Source: Phycisphaera sp. (GTDB lineage Bacteria; Planctomycetota; Phycisphaerae; Phycisphaerales; SM1A02). Taken from it: a stretch of DNA of 46,274 bases. A program made the position numbers and the translations under genes. Below, piece after piece: positions 39,407 through 46,274 of this stretch (positions are counted from its first letter, which is position 1; every line of letters starts with the position of its first letter). Location of the stretch: contig WGMP01000032.1 of assembly GCA_016124975.1 (NCBI GenBank), positions 1 through 46,274 of the forward strand. Reading direction: 5' to 3'. A model generated the notes under the pieces. That model was not told the DNA's origin. It saw only the letters and a program-made list of their open reading frames with translations, and did no database searches.

Positions 39407-40342
39407 GTGCAGGTCCACGCGCGTCCATCGATCCCCGCCATCTGGCTCGCGGCGACGCGTCCGAAGACGCTCGGCGCGTCGCTCTGCCCTGTGACGATGG
39501 GCGCGGCGCTCGCGTGGCACGACGGCGTCTTCGCGTGGGCTCCTGTTCTCGCGGCGTTCGCGGGCGCGTGCCTGCTGCAGGTCGCGAGCAACTTCGCGAA
39601 CGACCTCTTCGACGGGCTTCGCGGCACCGACTCGCGCGAGCGCCTCGGCCCCGCGCGCGCGGTGGCGAGCGGCTGGGTGTCGCCGCTCGCGATGGGCGTC
39701 GCGCTCGCCATCGTCCTCACGCTCGCCTCCGCGCCCGCGTTCTACCTCGCGGAGCGCGCTGGCCATGTCTTCGCGCTGATCGGCGTGGCGGGCGCCGTGT
39801 CCGCCGTCTTCTACACGGCGCCACCCTTCATGCTCGGCTACCGCGGGCTCGGCGATGTCTTCGTCTTCGGCTTCTTCGGGCCTCTCGCCGTGGCGGGAAC
39901 GCGCGCGGCCTGCGACGGCGCGTGGACGGAGGAGGCGCTTCTCCTCGGCCTTGCGCCCGGCGCGATCGCCGTCGCGCTGCTCGCGGTCAACAACCTGCGC
40001 GACCGCGCGGGCGACGCCGCCAGCGGCAAGCGAACGCTCGCCGTCCGCTACGGCGAGCGCTTCGCACGGACGCAGATCGCGGCGTGCCACGCGGTCGCGA
40101 TGGGCGTGCCCGTGTTCGCGGCAGTTCTCTACGGTCTTCCGTGGACGATCTCGCTCGCGTCGCTCGTGGCGATCCTCTTCCTGCCTGCGTCGGAATCGAT
40201 CCGTCGCGGGCGCGACGGCGCGGCGCTGAACGCGAACCTCGTCCAGTTCGGCGCGATGCTCGTCCTCTATGGGCTCGCGTTCCTTGCGGGAATCGCGGCG
40301 TTCGAGCTCTTCCTTCGCGGTGCCGCGGGAGGCGCGGCATGA
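39407..40342 (+). CDS. menA: 1,4-dihydroxy-2-naphthoate polyprenyltransferase
   Basis: MenA attaches the isoprenoid side chain to the naphthoate at the membrane. The 311-residue protein is strongly hydrophobic with about eight to nine helices. It has the first Asp-rich motif NFANDLFDGLRGTDSRERLG and the second region LLAVNNLRDRAGDAASGKRTLAVRYG, both as in UbiA-family MenA. The GTG at 39407 is the best-placed start; AGGAGG at 39390-39395 lies 11 bases upstream. The stop overlaps menC (ATGA). Confidence 0.93.
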   Translation: MQVHARPSIPAIWLAATRPKTLGASLCPVTMGAALAWHDGVFAWAPVLAAFAGACLLQVASNFANDLFDGLRGTDSRERLGPARAVASGWVSPLAMGVALAIVLTLASAPAFYLAERAGHVFALIGVAGAVSAVFYTAPPFMLGYRGLGDVFVFGFFGPLAVAGTRAACDGAWTEEALLLGLAPGAIAVALLAVNNLRDRAGDAASGKRTLAVRYGERFARTQIAACHAVAMGVPVFAAVLYGLPWTISLASLVAILFLPASESIRRGRDGAALNANLVQFGAMLVLYGLAFLAGIAAFELFLRGAAGGAA

Positions 40343-41319
40343 GCGCCGAGATCCTGCGCGTGTCGCTCGCGGTGCGCGCCGATGCGCGGCGGGTCGTCGG
40401 CGCCGCGACGCGCGAGGTGGCGTTCGTGCGCGTGGCCGACGGGCCGCACGCGGGCTTCGGCGAGTGCGCGCCGCTCGCGGGTCTTCACGGCGAGTCGCTC
40501 GACGAGTCGATCGAGGCGATCGAGCGCTGGGCGGACGGCGAGATCGAGTTCGACGGGATGCCGCCGAGCGCCGCCTTCGCTGCATCGTGCGCGCTCGAGA
40601 CCGCAGAGGGATTCGGCACGCGCGCCGCGGGCCCCGTCGCCGTCGCTGCATTCTTCGCGGGCGGCGCCGACGAACTCGACGCCGCCGCGGTGCAGGCGCT
40701 CGCGGGCGCGCGCACGGTGAAGTTGAAGATCGGGCGCGCGGACGAGGCCGCCGACCGCGCGCTCATCGCGCGCGCGCTCGAGGCGCTGCCCGACGCGCGC
40801 CTCCGCCTCGACGGAAACCGAAGGCTCGCGGAGGCCGAGTGCGTGGCGCGCGTGCACGGCTTCGACGCGGAGCGGTTCGAGTATCTCGAGGATCCGCTCT
40901 TCGATCCGTCGCGCCTTGCGGCGCTCTCGGCGCGCACGGGAATCGCAATCGCGCTCGACGAGACCGTGGTCGACGCGTCGTCGGCCGCGCGCGAACTCCG
41001 CGACGAGCTCGCGCGCGAGGACTGCGTGGCCGCGTGGGTGCTGCGCATGTCGGCGCTTGGCCCGCTGGGTCGCGTGCGCGCGCTCGCGGGCGAGGCCGAG
41101 GCGCGTGGCGCGCACGCGGTGCTCTCGACCGCCTACGAGAGCTCGTACACACTGCGCCTCGCGGCGCACCTCGCGTCGTCGCTTGCGAACGCGCGATGCG
41201 CGCACGGGCTCGGCACCGCGGCGCTCCTTCTCGAGGATTCCTGCGTGCCCGCGATTCCCGACGGCGGATTCCTCGCGTGCCCGCCGCTCTCCGCGCCGTT
41301 CGCGGAGGCGTGGTCGTGA
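40339..41319 (+). CDS. menC: o-Succinylbenzoate synthase (enolase superfamily), with Lys-to-Arg change
   Basis: MenC dehydrates SHCHC to o-succinylbenzoate. The 326-residue protein has the capping domain (about residues 1-100) and barrel with VKLKIGR (Lys128/Lys130), the metal ligands Asp158 in LRLDGN, Glu184 in YLEDP and Asp207 in LDET, and LSTAYESSYTLRLAAHLA. The second active-site lysine of enolase-superfamily OSBS proteins should lie in WVLxMSALGPLG, but residue 236 is Arg (CGC at 41044-41046). The rest of the active site is normal, so the enzyme is probably active and the residue may be a lineage substitution, or function may be altered. It overlaps menA and menE by four bases. Confidence 0.88.
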   Translation: MSAEILRVSLAVRADARRVVGAATREVAFVRVADGPHAGFGECAPLAGLHGESLDESIEAIERWADGEIEFDGMPPSAAFAASCALETAEGFGTRAAGPVAVAAFFAGGADELDAAAVQALAGARTVKLKIGRADEAADRALIARALEALPDARLRLDGNRRLAEAECVARVHGFDAERFEYLEDPLFDPSRLAALSARTGIAIALDETVVDASSAARELRDELAREDCVAAWVLRMSALGPLGRVRALAGEAEARGAHAVLSTAYESSYTLRLAAHLASSLANARCAHGLGTAALLLEDSCVPAIPDGGFLACPPLSAPFAEAWS

Positions 41320-42482
41320 GCGCACTCGCGGGTGGCCTGTTCGTCGTCATCGAGGTCGAGCCTGGCGTCGACCCGCGCGCCGAGTTCGAGCGCGCGTGGG
41401 AGAATGGGGCGCGGGTCGTGCCGCTCGCGAGGTCGCTTCCCGCGGCGGCGCGCGCGTCGATCGTGGCGCAGCTCGGGCGCGTCTGCTGCGAGCCCGCTGC
41501 GGGCGTGGTCTTGCCGACGAGCGGCTCGGGCGGCACGCCGCGCCTCGTCGATCTCTCCATCGACGCCATGCGCGCGAGCGCCGAACTCGGCGCGCGCGTG
41601 ATTCCGTTCGGCGAGGGCGATGTGTGGCACTCGTCGCTCGCGCCATCGCATGTCGGTGGCATGATGATCCTGATGCGCGCGCGATTTCTCGGCGGCGCCG
41701 TGCGGTTCGGCGCGCAGCCGCGCGCGTGGCGCGATCTCGAGGGCTCGACCCATGTATCGCTCGTCGCGGCGCAGCTCGCTCGGCTCCTTGAGGACGAGGC
41801 GCCCGTGCCTTCGTCGCTCCGCGCCGTCATGCTCGGCGGTGGCCCGAGCCCGCAGACGCTTCGCGACGCGGCGATCGCGCGCGGAGTGCCGCTTTTTGCG
41901 ACCTATGGCCTGACCGAGACATCCTCGCAGGTCGCGACGGGGGCGCTCGCGCATGGCGACGCGGCCACGCTCGCGGGTGCGCCGCTTCCAGGCGTGTCGA
42001 TTGCGGTCGACGCCGTGACGGGCGAGATCCTCGTCGACGGCCCGACGCTTGCGCGCGGCGAGTTTGCGGGCGACGCGCTCGTTCCGCTCGCACGGCCGTT
42101 CGCCACGCGCGACGCGGGATTCCTCGACGAGCGCGGCCGCCTCCATGTCGTCGGCAGGCTCGACGCGATGTTCATCTCGGGCGGCAAGAACATCCACCCC
42201 GAGGAGATCGAGCGCGCGCTCTGCGCGCTGCCGTTCGTGCGCGCCGCGTGCGTCGTCGGCGTGCCCGACGCGAAGTGGGGGATGCGGCCCGTCGCGTTCG
42301 TCGACCTTGCGGCGGCGCCTCGCGGGCGCTCGATCCGCGAGTCGCTGTTCGAGACGCTCGAGCGCCACCTCGTTCCCGACGCGATCCATGCGATGCCTGC
42401 GGACGAGGCCGCGCGCATGAAGCCGAGCCGCGCCGCGCTCTCCGCGCGCCTCGCGTCGGGCGAGCGCTTCGACGCGCTGTGA
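41316..42482 (+). CDS. menE: o-Succinylbenzoate-CoA ligase
   Basis: MenE activates o-succinylbenzoate with ATP and CoA. The 388-residue ANL-family enzyme shows the phosphate loop LPTSGSGGTPRLVDLS, YGLTETSSQVATG, the hinge GRLDAMFISGGKNIHPEEIE and the adenylation lysine in ARMKPSRAAL. It is shorter than E. coli MenE (about 450), with a reduced N-terminal domain. The GTG at 41316 overlaps the menC stop and follows GGAGG eight bases upstream. It ends the men operon; no methyltransferase (menG/ubiE) or DHNA-CoA thioesterase gene is in the window. Confidence 0.92.
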   Translation: MSALAGGLFVVIEVEPGVDPRAEFERAWENGARVVPLARSLPAAARASIVAQLGRVCCEPAAGVVLPTSGSGGTPRLVDLSIDAMRASAELGARVIPFGEGDVWHSSLAPSHVGGMMILMRARFLGGAVRFGAQPRAWRDLEGSTHVSLVAAQLARLLEDEAPVPSSLRAVMLGGGPSPQTLRDAAIARGVPLFATYGLTETSSQVATGALAHGDAATLAGAPLPGVSIAVDAVTGEILVDGPTLARGEFAGDALVPLARPFATRDAGFLDERGRLHVVGRLDAMFISGGKNIHPEEIERALCALPFVRAACVVGVPDAKWGMRPVAFVDLAAAPRGRSIRESLFETLERHLVPDAIHAMPADEAARMKPSRAALSARLASGERFDAL

Positions 42483-42488
42483 GCGCGC

Positions 42489-43541
42489 CTACCGCGCGCG
42501 CGCGTTCTCGATCTCGATCGAGTAGACGCCGCTTGTCGCGGTCACGAAGAGCGTCTTCCCGTCCTTGCCTCCGAGCGCGCAGTTCGAGGTGCGCTCGGGG
42601 AAGCGGATCTGCCCGAGCGGCTTTCCCTCGGGGGAAAGCACGAAGATCGCGGCACGCGGGGGAACCGCGACATAGAGGTTTCCCTTGTCGTCGACGGTCA
42701 TGCCGTCGCCGCCGATCGTCTCGCGCGTGCCAGCGGGAATCCTGTAGAACTCGCGGCCCGCGCCGAGCTTGCCGGCGCCCTCGACCGGGTAGGCCATGAT
42801 GGTCGTCGAGAGGTACGGCACGACATAGAGGGTCTTTCCATCGGGCGAAAGGCCGATTCCGTTCGGACCGCGCACCTTCGCGTCGCGCACGACCTCGATC
42901 GCTGCGTCTCCGTCCCGCGGCAGGTAGTAGACCGCGTCGGGCGGCGCGTTCTCGCGACGCCGGCCGAGGACGGGCGCCGTGAACCAGATGCCGCCGTCGT
43001 CGTCGACGAGGAGGTCGTTCGGCCGGCCGAGCGACGCGCCCGTCTCCGCGGCAGGCTCCGCGCGCTTGTCGCAGCGCACGGTGATCGCGCCCGTCGCGGG
43101 GTCGATCGCGGTGATCGCGCCCGGGTTCGCCTGCGCGCCGAGGAGCGTGCCGTCCTTCGCGATCGCGAGTCCAAAGGTCGCGTTCGACTTGCGCGTGATG
43201 CTCTTCGCGCCCGCGGGATCGATGATGAAGATCTCGTTCGCGGGAATGTCGACGAAGTACACCGTGCCGTCCGCGGCGCACGCGGGGCCTTCCGTGAAAC
43301 TGTGTCCTTCCGACCACTTCAAGATCGGCGTGCCCTTCCTGACGACGCCGGGGATGTCCTCGCCCGCCTCGCCGTCCTGGCGCGGCCACTTTGGCGGGAG
43401 TGGCGGCGCGGGCTCGGCGGGCTCCGCCTGTGGCGCCGCGGGCGCGCGCGCGGGCGTCTCCGACGGGGGCGGCTCGACGCGCGAAACTGCGGAGTGGCTT
43501 GCGAGCATTCCGAACGCTACGGCGAGCACGATGGTCGTCAC
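42489..43541 (-). CDS. SMP-30/gluconolactonase-family beta-propeller protein, secreted
   Basis: The 350-residue protein has a signal helix (VLAVAFGMLASHSA), a Pro/Ala-rich linker and a six-bladed propeller. The family's metal residues are visible: Glu in HSFTEGPACAADGTVYFVD, Asn in GRPNDLLVDDDGGIWF, Asn in RGPNGIGLSPDGKT and Asp in GGDGMTVDDKGNLYVA. Such enzymes hydrolyse lactones in the periplasm; the substrate here is unknown. I prefer the GTG at 43541, preceded by AGGAAGGA. The ATG at 43619 would add 26 residues in front of the signal and has no ribosome site. The gene is convergent with menE. Confidence 0.8.
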   Translation of the reverse strand: MTTIVLAVAFGMLASHSAVSRVEPPPSETPARAPAAPQAEPAEPAPPLPPKWPRQDGEAGEDIPGVVRKGTPILKWSEGHSFTEGPACAADGTVYFVDIPANEIFIIDPAGAKSITRKSNATFGLAIAKDGTLLGAQANPGAITAIDPATGAITVRCDKRAEPAAETGASLGRPNDLLVDDDGGIWFTAPVLGRRRENAPPDAVYYLPRDGDAAIEVVRDAKVRGPNGIGLSPDGKTLYVVPYLSTTIMAYPVEGAGKLGAGREFYRIPAGTRETIGGDGMTVDDKGNLYVAVPPRAAIFVLSPEGKPLGQIRFPERTSNCALGGKDGKTLFVTATSGVYSIEIENARAR

Positions 43542-43624
43542 GAGGAGGATCCTTCCTGCGCGGAGCGCGAGGGTGCGGCAAGCGTAGCGCCGCGGGAAAT
43601 CGTCCGCGCGGCGCGGCATCGTGG

Positions 43625-43630
43625 TATGTT
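43625..43630 (+). promoter_or_regulatory. Probable -10 box (TATGTT) for the YqiJ-like/flotillin operon
   Basis: TATGTT lies about 40 bases before the ATG at 43671, leaving a short leader with the GGAGG ribosome site at 43660-43664. Confidence 0.4.
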
Positions 43631-43670
43631 CCCGCGCATCGGTGGACAAACCCGAGGTCGGAGGATGGCG

Positions 43671-44279
43671 ATGGCGACCTTGCAGGAACTTTTCTTCACT
43701 GGACCCGCCCCCTGGTTCACGGTGCCCGCGCTCGTCGGAACGGGCGGCTATCTCGTGCGCCTTCTCTTCGGTGGCGGCGACGACGACGGTGCGGCGGATG
43801 CAGCGGATGCAGCCGACGCGGGGGCCATGGGCGATGTGACCGCGACGGCGCTCTCCGTGCAGGGGCTCCTCGCGTTTCTCATGGGCTTCGGCTGGGGCGG
43901 CCTCGCGTGCCTGCGCGCGCTCGAGTGGTCGGGCCCCGCGAGCGTCGGCGGCGGCGTGGGCACGGGGCTCATCTTTATCGCGATGACGGTGCTCGTCTTC
44001 CGCGCGGCGCGCGGTCTCCAGTCGAGCGGGAACATCTCGCTCTCGCGCCTCGTTGGCGCGGAGGCCGAGGTCTACACGGCCATCCCCGCGGCGGGCAAGG
44101 GCCTCGGCCGCGTGCGCACGGTCGTCGACGAGCGCGAGCGATTCGTCTCGGCGACGACGGCGGGCGAGGCGATCGCGGCGCGGACGCGCGTGACGATCGA
44201 GAAGGTGAACGGCGACAACAGCGTCCTTGTGCGCGCGGTCGGCGCGCCGCAGGGCGCCTCGGAACAGGCGAACGGCTGA
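43671..44279 (+). CDS. YqiJ-like membrane protein with C-terminal OB-type domain
   Basis: The 202-residue protein has a short helix near the start (about residues 15-33), an acidic Asp/Ala patch and two more helices (about 60-78 and 92-112). A soluble C-terminal part of about 75 residues (LVGAEAEVYTAIPAAGKGLGRVRTVVDE) resembles the NfeD/YqiJ OB-fold. Such proteins are paired with flotillins in bacteria and probably tether them. The ATG at 43671 follows GGAGG; ATG 43665 is a possible alternative. The flotillin gene starts 37 bases downstream. Confidence 0.75.
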   Translation: MATLQELFFTGPAPWFTVPALVGTGGYLVRLLFGGGDDDGAADAADAADAGAMGDVTATALSVQGLLAFLMGFGWGGLACLRALEWSGPASVGGGVGTGLIFIAMTVLVFRAARGLQSSGNISLSRLVGAEAEVYTAIPAAGKGLGRVRTVVDERERFVSATTAGEAIAARTRVTIEKVNGDNSVLVRAVGAPQGASEQANG

Positions 44280-44316
44280 ACGACGGTCGGCAACGGAACG
44301 AGAAGGAGATCGAACG

Positions 44317-45945
44317 ATGATGGAAACCTCATTCATGTCAGCAACCCTCGCGCAGCTTGGCGGCGAGAACGCGGGAAGCACGGTCTTCTTCATCCTGCTC
44401 GCGTTCGCGGCGCTTCTCGTCATCGTCGTGCCGACGGCGTTCATCGCCAGCCGCTACCGCCGCTGCCCCTCGAACCGCATCCTCGTGATCTACGGCCGCG
44501 TCGGAAGCGGCCGCGCGAGCCGCTGCGTCCACGGCGGCGGCACGCTCGTGTGGCCGCTCATCCAGGACTGGGCGTATCTGTCGCTCGAGCCGATGGTGAT
44601 CGACATTCCGCTCTCGGGCGCGCTGTCGCTCAACAACATCCGCGTCAATGTCCCGTCGACCTTCACCGTCGGCGTGTCGACCGATCCCGTGCTGATGAAC
44701 AACGCGGCGGAGAGGCTCCTCAACCTCAACAACAACCAGATCCGCGACCAGGCGCAGGACATCATCCTCGGCCAGCTCCGTCTCGTGATCGCCACGCTCA
44801 CGATCGAGGAGATCAACAAGGACCGCGAGAAGTTCATGACGCTCGTGAACGCGAACGTCGAGCAGGAGATCAACAAGATCGGCCTCGAGCTGATCAACGT
44901 GAACGTCCGCGACATCACCGACGAGAGCGGCTACATCGAGGCGATCGGCAAGCGCGCCGCCGCCGAGGCGATCAACCGCGCCAAGGTCGAGGTCGCGCAG
45001 CAGGAGCGCGACGGCGCCACGGGCGAGGCGCTTGCGGTGCGCGAGCGCGAGGTCAGCGTGTCGAAGGAGCTTGCCGAGGCAGAGCAGGGCAAGAAGGCCG
45101 CGCAGAGCCAGCAGCGCGCTGCGGTCGCGGCGCTCGAGGCGCAGGCGGTCGCTGCCGAAGTCGCGGCCCAGCGCGACCGCGAGGTGAGCGTCGCGCAGCG
45201 GCAGGCCGAGACGATCGCCGCCAAGAAGGCGGCCGAGCAGGAACAGCGCATCCGCGTGGCCGAGGCCGAGGCGTCGGCGGTCACGGGCGAGAATCTCTCG
45301 CGCGCGAAGATGGCCGAGGCCGAGGCGCAGCTTGGCGAAGTGCAGGCCGAGAGCCGGCGTCGCCGCGAGGTCGCCGCTGCGAAGGCCACGGAGGCCATTC
45401 TCATCGCGGAGCGCGAGGAAGAGCTCGCGCGCATGGCCAAGGACCTCGTCGCCCCGCAGGAGATCGAGAAGAAGCGCGTCGAGATCGCGGCCGCCGCGGA
45501 AGCCGAGAAGCGCCGCATCGAGGCGAAGGGCGAGGCCGACGCCGTGATGCTCAAGTACCAGGCCGAGGCCGAAGGTGTGCGCAGCGTGCTCGAGGCGAAG
45601 GCAGACGGCTACCGTCGCCTCATCGAGAGCTGCGGCAGCAACCCGCAGGTCGGGCCGACGCTCCTCCTCATCGAGCAGCTCCCGCAGCTCGTGGCGGAGC
45701 AGGTGAAGGCGATCTCCGCGCTCAAGATCGACAAGATCACCGTGTGGGACACGGGAACGACGCGCGACGGCCGCAACACCACGAGCGACTTCCTCGCCGG
45801 GATGGTCAACAGCCTGCCGCGGCTCCACGAGCTTGCGCGCCAGGCCGGCATCGAGCTCCCGTCCGCGCTCGGCAAGGTCAGCGAGCGCCCGGGCGGCGTG
45901 ATCGACGGCGTCGAGACGAAGCCGAGCGAGCCCGTCGAGCGCTGA
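44317..45945 (+). CDS. yqiK: Flotillin-like SPFH-domain protein (YqiK type)
   Basis: The 542-residue protein has an N-terminal helix (TVFFILLAFAALLVIVVPTAF), the SPFH domain (about residues 45-230, with VINVNV-like ELINVNVRDITDESGYIE) and a long Ala/Glu-rich coiled coil (about 230-450) with the EA repeats typical of flotillins. A C-terminal assembly region (LIEQLPQLVAEQVKAISALKIDKITVWD) follows. Flotillins scaffold membrane microdomains. The ATG at 44317 follows GAAGGAG eight bases upstream. With the preceding YqiJ-like gene it forms the standard two-gene unit. Confidence 0.92.
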   Translation: MMETSFMSATLAQLGGENAGSTVFFILLAFAALLVIVVPTAFIASRYRRCPSNRILVIYGRVGSGRASRCVHGGGTLVWPLIQDWAYLSLEPMVIDIPLSGALSLNNIRVNVPSTFTVGVSTDPVLMNNAAERLLNLNNNQIRDQAQDIILGQLRLVIATLTIEEINKDREKFMTLVNANVEQEINKIGLELINVNVRDITDESGYIEAIGKRAAAEAINRAKVEVAQQERDGATGEALAVREREVSVSKELAEAEQGKKAAQSQQRAAVAALEAQAVAAEVAAQRDREVSVAQRQAETIAAKKAAEQEQRIRVAEAEASAVTGENLSRAKMAEAEAQLGEVQAESRRRREVAAAKATEAILIAEREEELARMAKDLVAPQEIEKKRVEIAAAAEAEKRRIEAKGEADAVMLKYQAEAEGVRSVLEAKADGYRRLIESCGSNPQVGPTLLLIEQLPQLVAEQVKAISALKIDKITVWDTGTTRDGRNTTSDFLAGMVNSLPRLHELARQAGIELPSALGKVSERPGGVIDGVETKPSEPVER

Positions 45946-45960
45946 GGCGGGGGATTCGAA

Positions 45961-46034
45961 CCGTCGGAGTCCCAAAGCAGGGGTGCCCGCATGCTTCAGC
46001 ATGCGGAACGCAAGCCGTCGGAGTCGACGGCTGA
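45961..46034 (+). repeat. First, diverged copy of the hairpin repeat, with flanking direct repeats
   Basis: A hairpin element at 45980-46010 begins GGGGTGCCCG and ends CGGAACG. Its stem CCGCATGC (45987-45994) pairs perfectly with GCATGCGG (45999-46006) around TTCA. CCGTCGGAGTC flanks it on both sides (45961-45971 and 46015-46025). The element begins 15 bases after the flotillin stop, so it would also fold in that mRNA's 3' end. Confidence 0.8.
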
Positions 46035-46041
46035 CGTCATC

Positions 46042-46071
46042 CGTTCCGCGGACTGAAGTCCACGGGCACCC
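46042..46071 (-). repeat. Inverted copy of the hairpin element with a changed stem
   Basis: On the minus strand this reads GGGTGCCCG, then a stem-loop, then CGGAACG, exactly the outer parts of the other copies. The stem is GGAC/GTCC plus CCG/CGG with one mismatch and keeps the TTCA loop. Inner bases differ from the plus-strand copies but still pair. Confidence 0.75.
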
Positions 46072-46075
46072 TTGG

Positions 46076-46274
46076 TTTGAGCGGTCGCCGCTGCGGCGGC
46101 TTCCTTTGGCGTGGATGACACGCGTCGGAGTCCCCCAGCCAGGGGTGCCCGCATGCTTCAGCATGCGGAACGACACGCGTCGGAGTCGAAGGCGAGGTTT
46201 GAGCGGTCGCCGCTGCGGCGGCTTCCTTTGGCGTGGATGACACGCGTCGGAGTCCCCCAGCCAGGGGTGCCCGC
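46076..46274 (+). repeat. Tandem 122-bp repeat array running off the window
   Basis: One full unit spans 46076-46197 and a second begins at 46198 and is identical through the window end (77 bases). Each unit starts TTTGAGCGGTCGCCGC, has a palindromic GCCGCTGCGGCGGC, then GACACGCGTCGGAGTC. The hairpin element follows (46142-46172 in unit one), and GACACGCGTCGGAGTC appears again. The array's true length is unknown. No gene is visible; short open frames here only read the repeat. Confidence 0.85.

Noticed and set aside
45983-46240. Open frames in the right-end repeat array, on both strands
   Set aside because: The peptides only translate the repeat units and hairpins (for example PACFSMRN twice) and carry no domain.
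45961-46274. CRISPR array
   Set aside because: Units are 122 bp and identical throughout, with internal hairpins and no unique spacers of 25-45 bases; no cas genes are nearby.
1-46274. tRNA or rRNA genes
   Set aside because: I saw no cloverleaf with a T-arm consensus and no rRNA-like sequence in any gap between genes; short or odd RNAs could still be missed by eye.

Overview
The window is high-GC bacterial DNA, densely packed with genes. It most likely comes from a planctomycete, probably of the class Phycisphaerae. The clues are: a planctomycete-style prepilin-like protein at the left edge (FTLVELL then LIGLLLPALGRAQ); a secreted protein ending in a [14 protein letters not shown] sorting signal; a membrane-tethered Ser/Thr kinase with a GspE-N-like front end; an ECF sigma/membrane-protein pair; and many GTG and TTG starts. 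LpxK and an Mla-type lipid transporter point to a diderm envelope with lipid A. The taxonomic call is inference from these features, not from a marker gene.

Layout, left to right. 1-972: start of a prepilin-like gene (minus) and a long non-coding stretch with short repeats and hairpins. 973-2878: RidA-family deaminase and a convergent Ser/Thr kinase. 3175-5352: maf, a small membrane protein and lpxK, overlapping. 5383-7946: a small lipoprotein (minus), an HU-family DNA-binding protein with a good sigma-70 promoter, and dnaB. 8056-10530: ECF sigma factor, a membrane protein that may be its anti-sigma factor, and a secreted coiled-coil protein. 10527-17915: a peptide-type ABC importer with two OppC-type permeases, one OppB, one membrane-anchored solute-binding protein and one ATPase. 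18060-22979: a PrxQ-type peroxiredoxin with a histone-H1-like lysine tail, a sorting-signal protein, dut, a DegT-family aminotransferase and RNase D. 22981-27998: a trans-4-hydroxyproline breakdown group (2-oxoglutarate semialdehyde dehydrogenase, DapA-family deaminase, 4-hydroxyproline epimerase) followed by malic enzyme. 28042-29561: two paralogous membrane proteins of unknown role. 29757-34619: M48 metalloprotease lipoprotein and an mlaE-mlaF-mlaD-PqiC-like lipid transport operon. 34659-42482: a classical menaquinone operon, menF-D-H-B-A-C-E. 42489-45945: SMP-30-type protein (minus) and a YqiJ/YqiK-like membrane protein plus flotillin pair. 45961-46274: a repeat array built on a 122-bp unit with hairpins, running off the right edge.

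The genes form coherent modules. The men operon makes the respiratory quinone. The hydroxyproline set yields 2-oxoglutarate, and the adjacent malic enzyme could channel TCA carbon to pyruvate. Mla and LpxK serve the outer membrane. Many neighbours overlap by ATGA or GTGA, which implies translational coupling. Several operon-leading genes have a TANNNT box only 6-9 nt before the start codon, which suggests leaderless mRNAs.

The points most worth a second look are the hairpin repeat array with compensatory stem changes at the right end, the histone-tailed peroxiredoxin, the Lys-to-Arg change at a catalytic position of MenC, the tiny divergent promoter in the hydroxyproline group, and the two-OppC transporter coupled to a sigma-factor locus.
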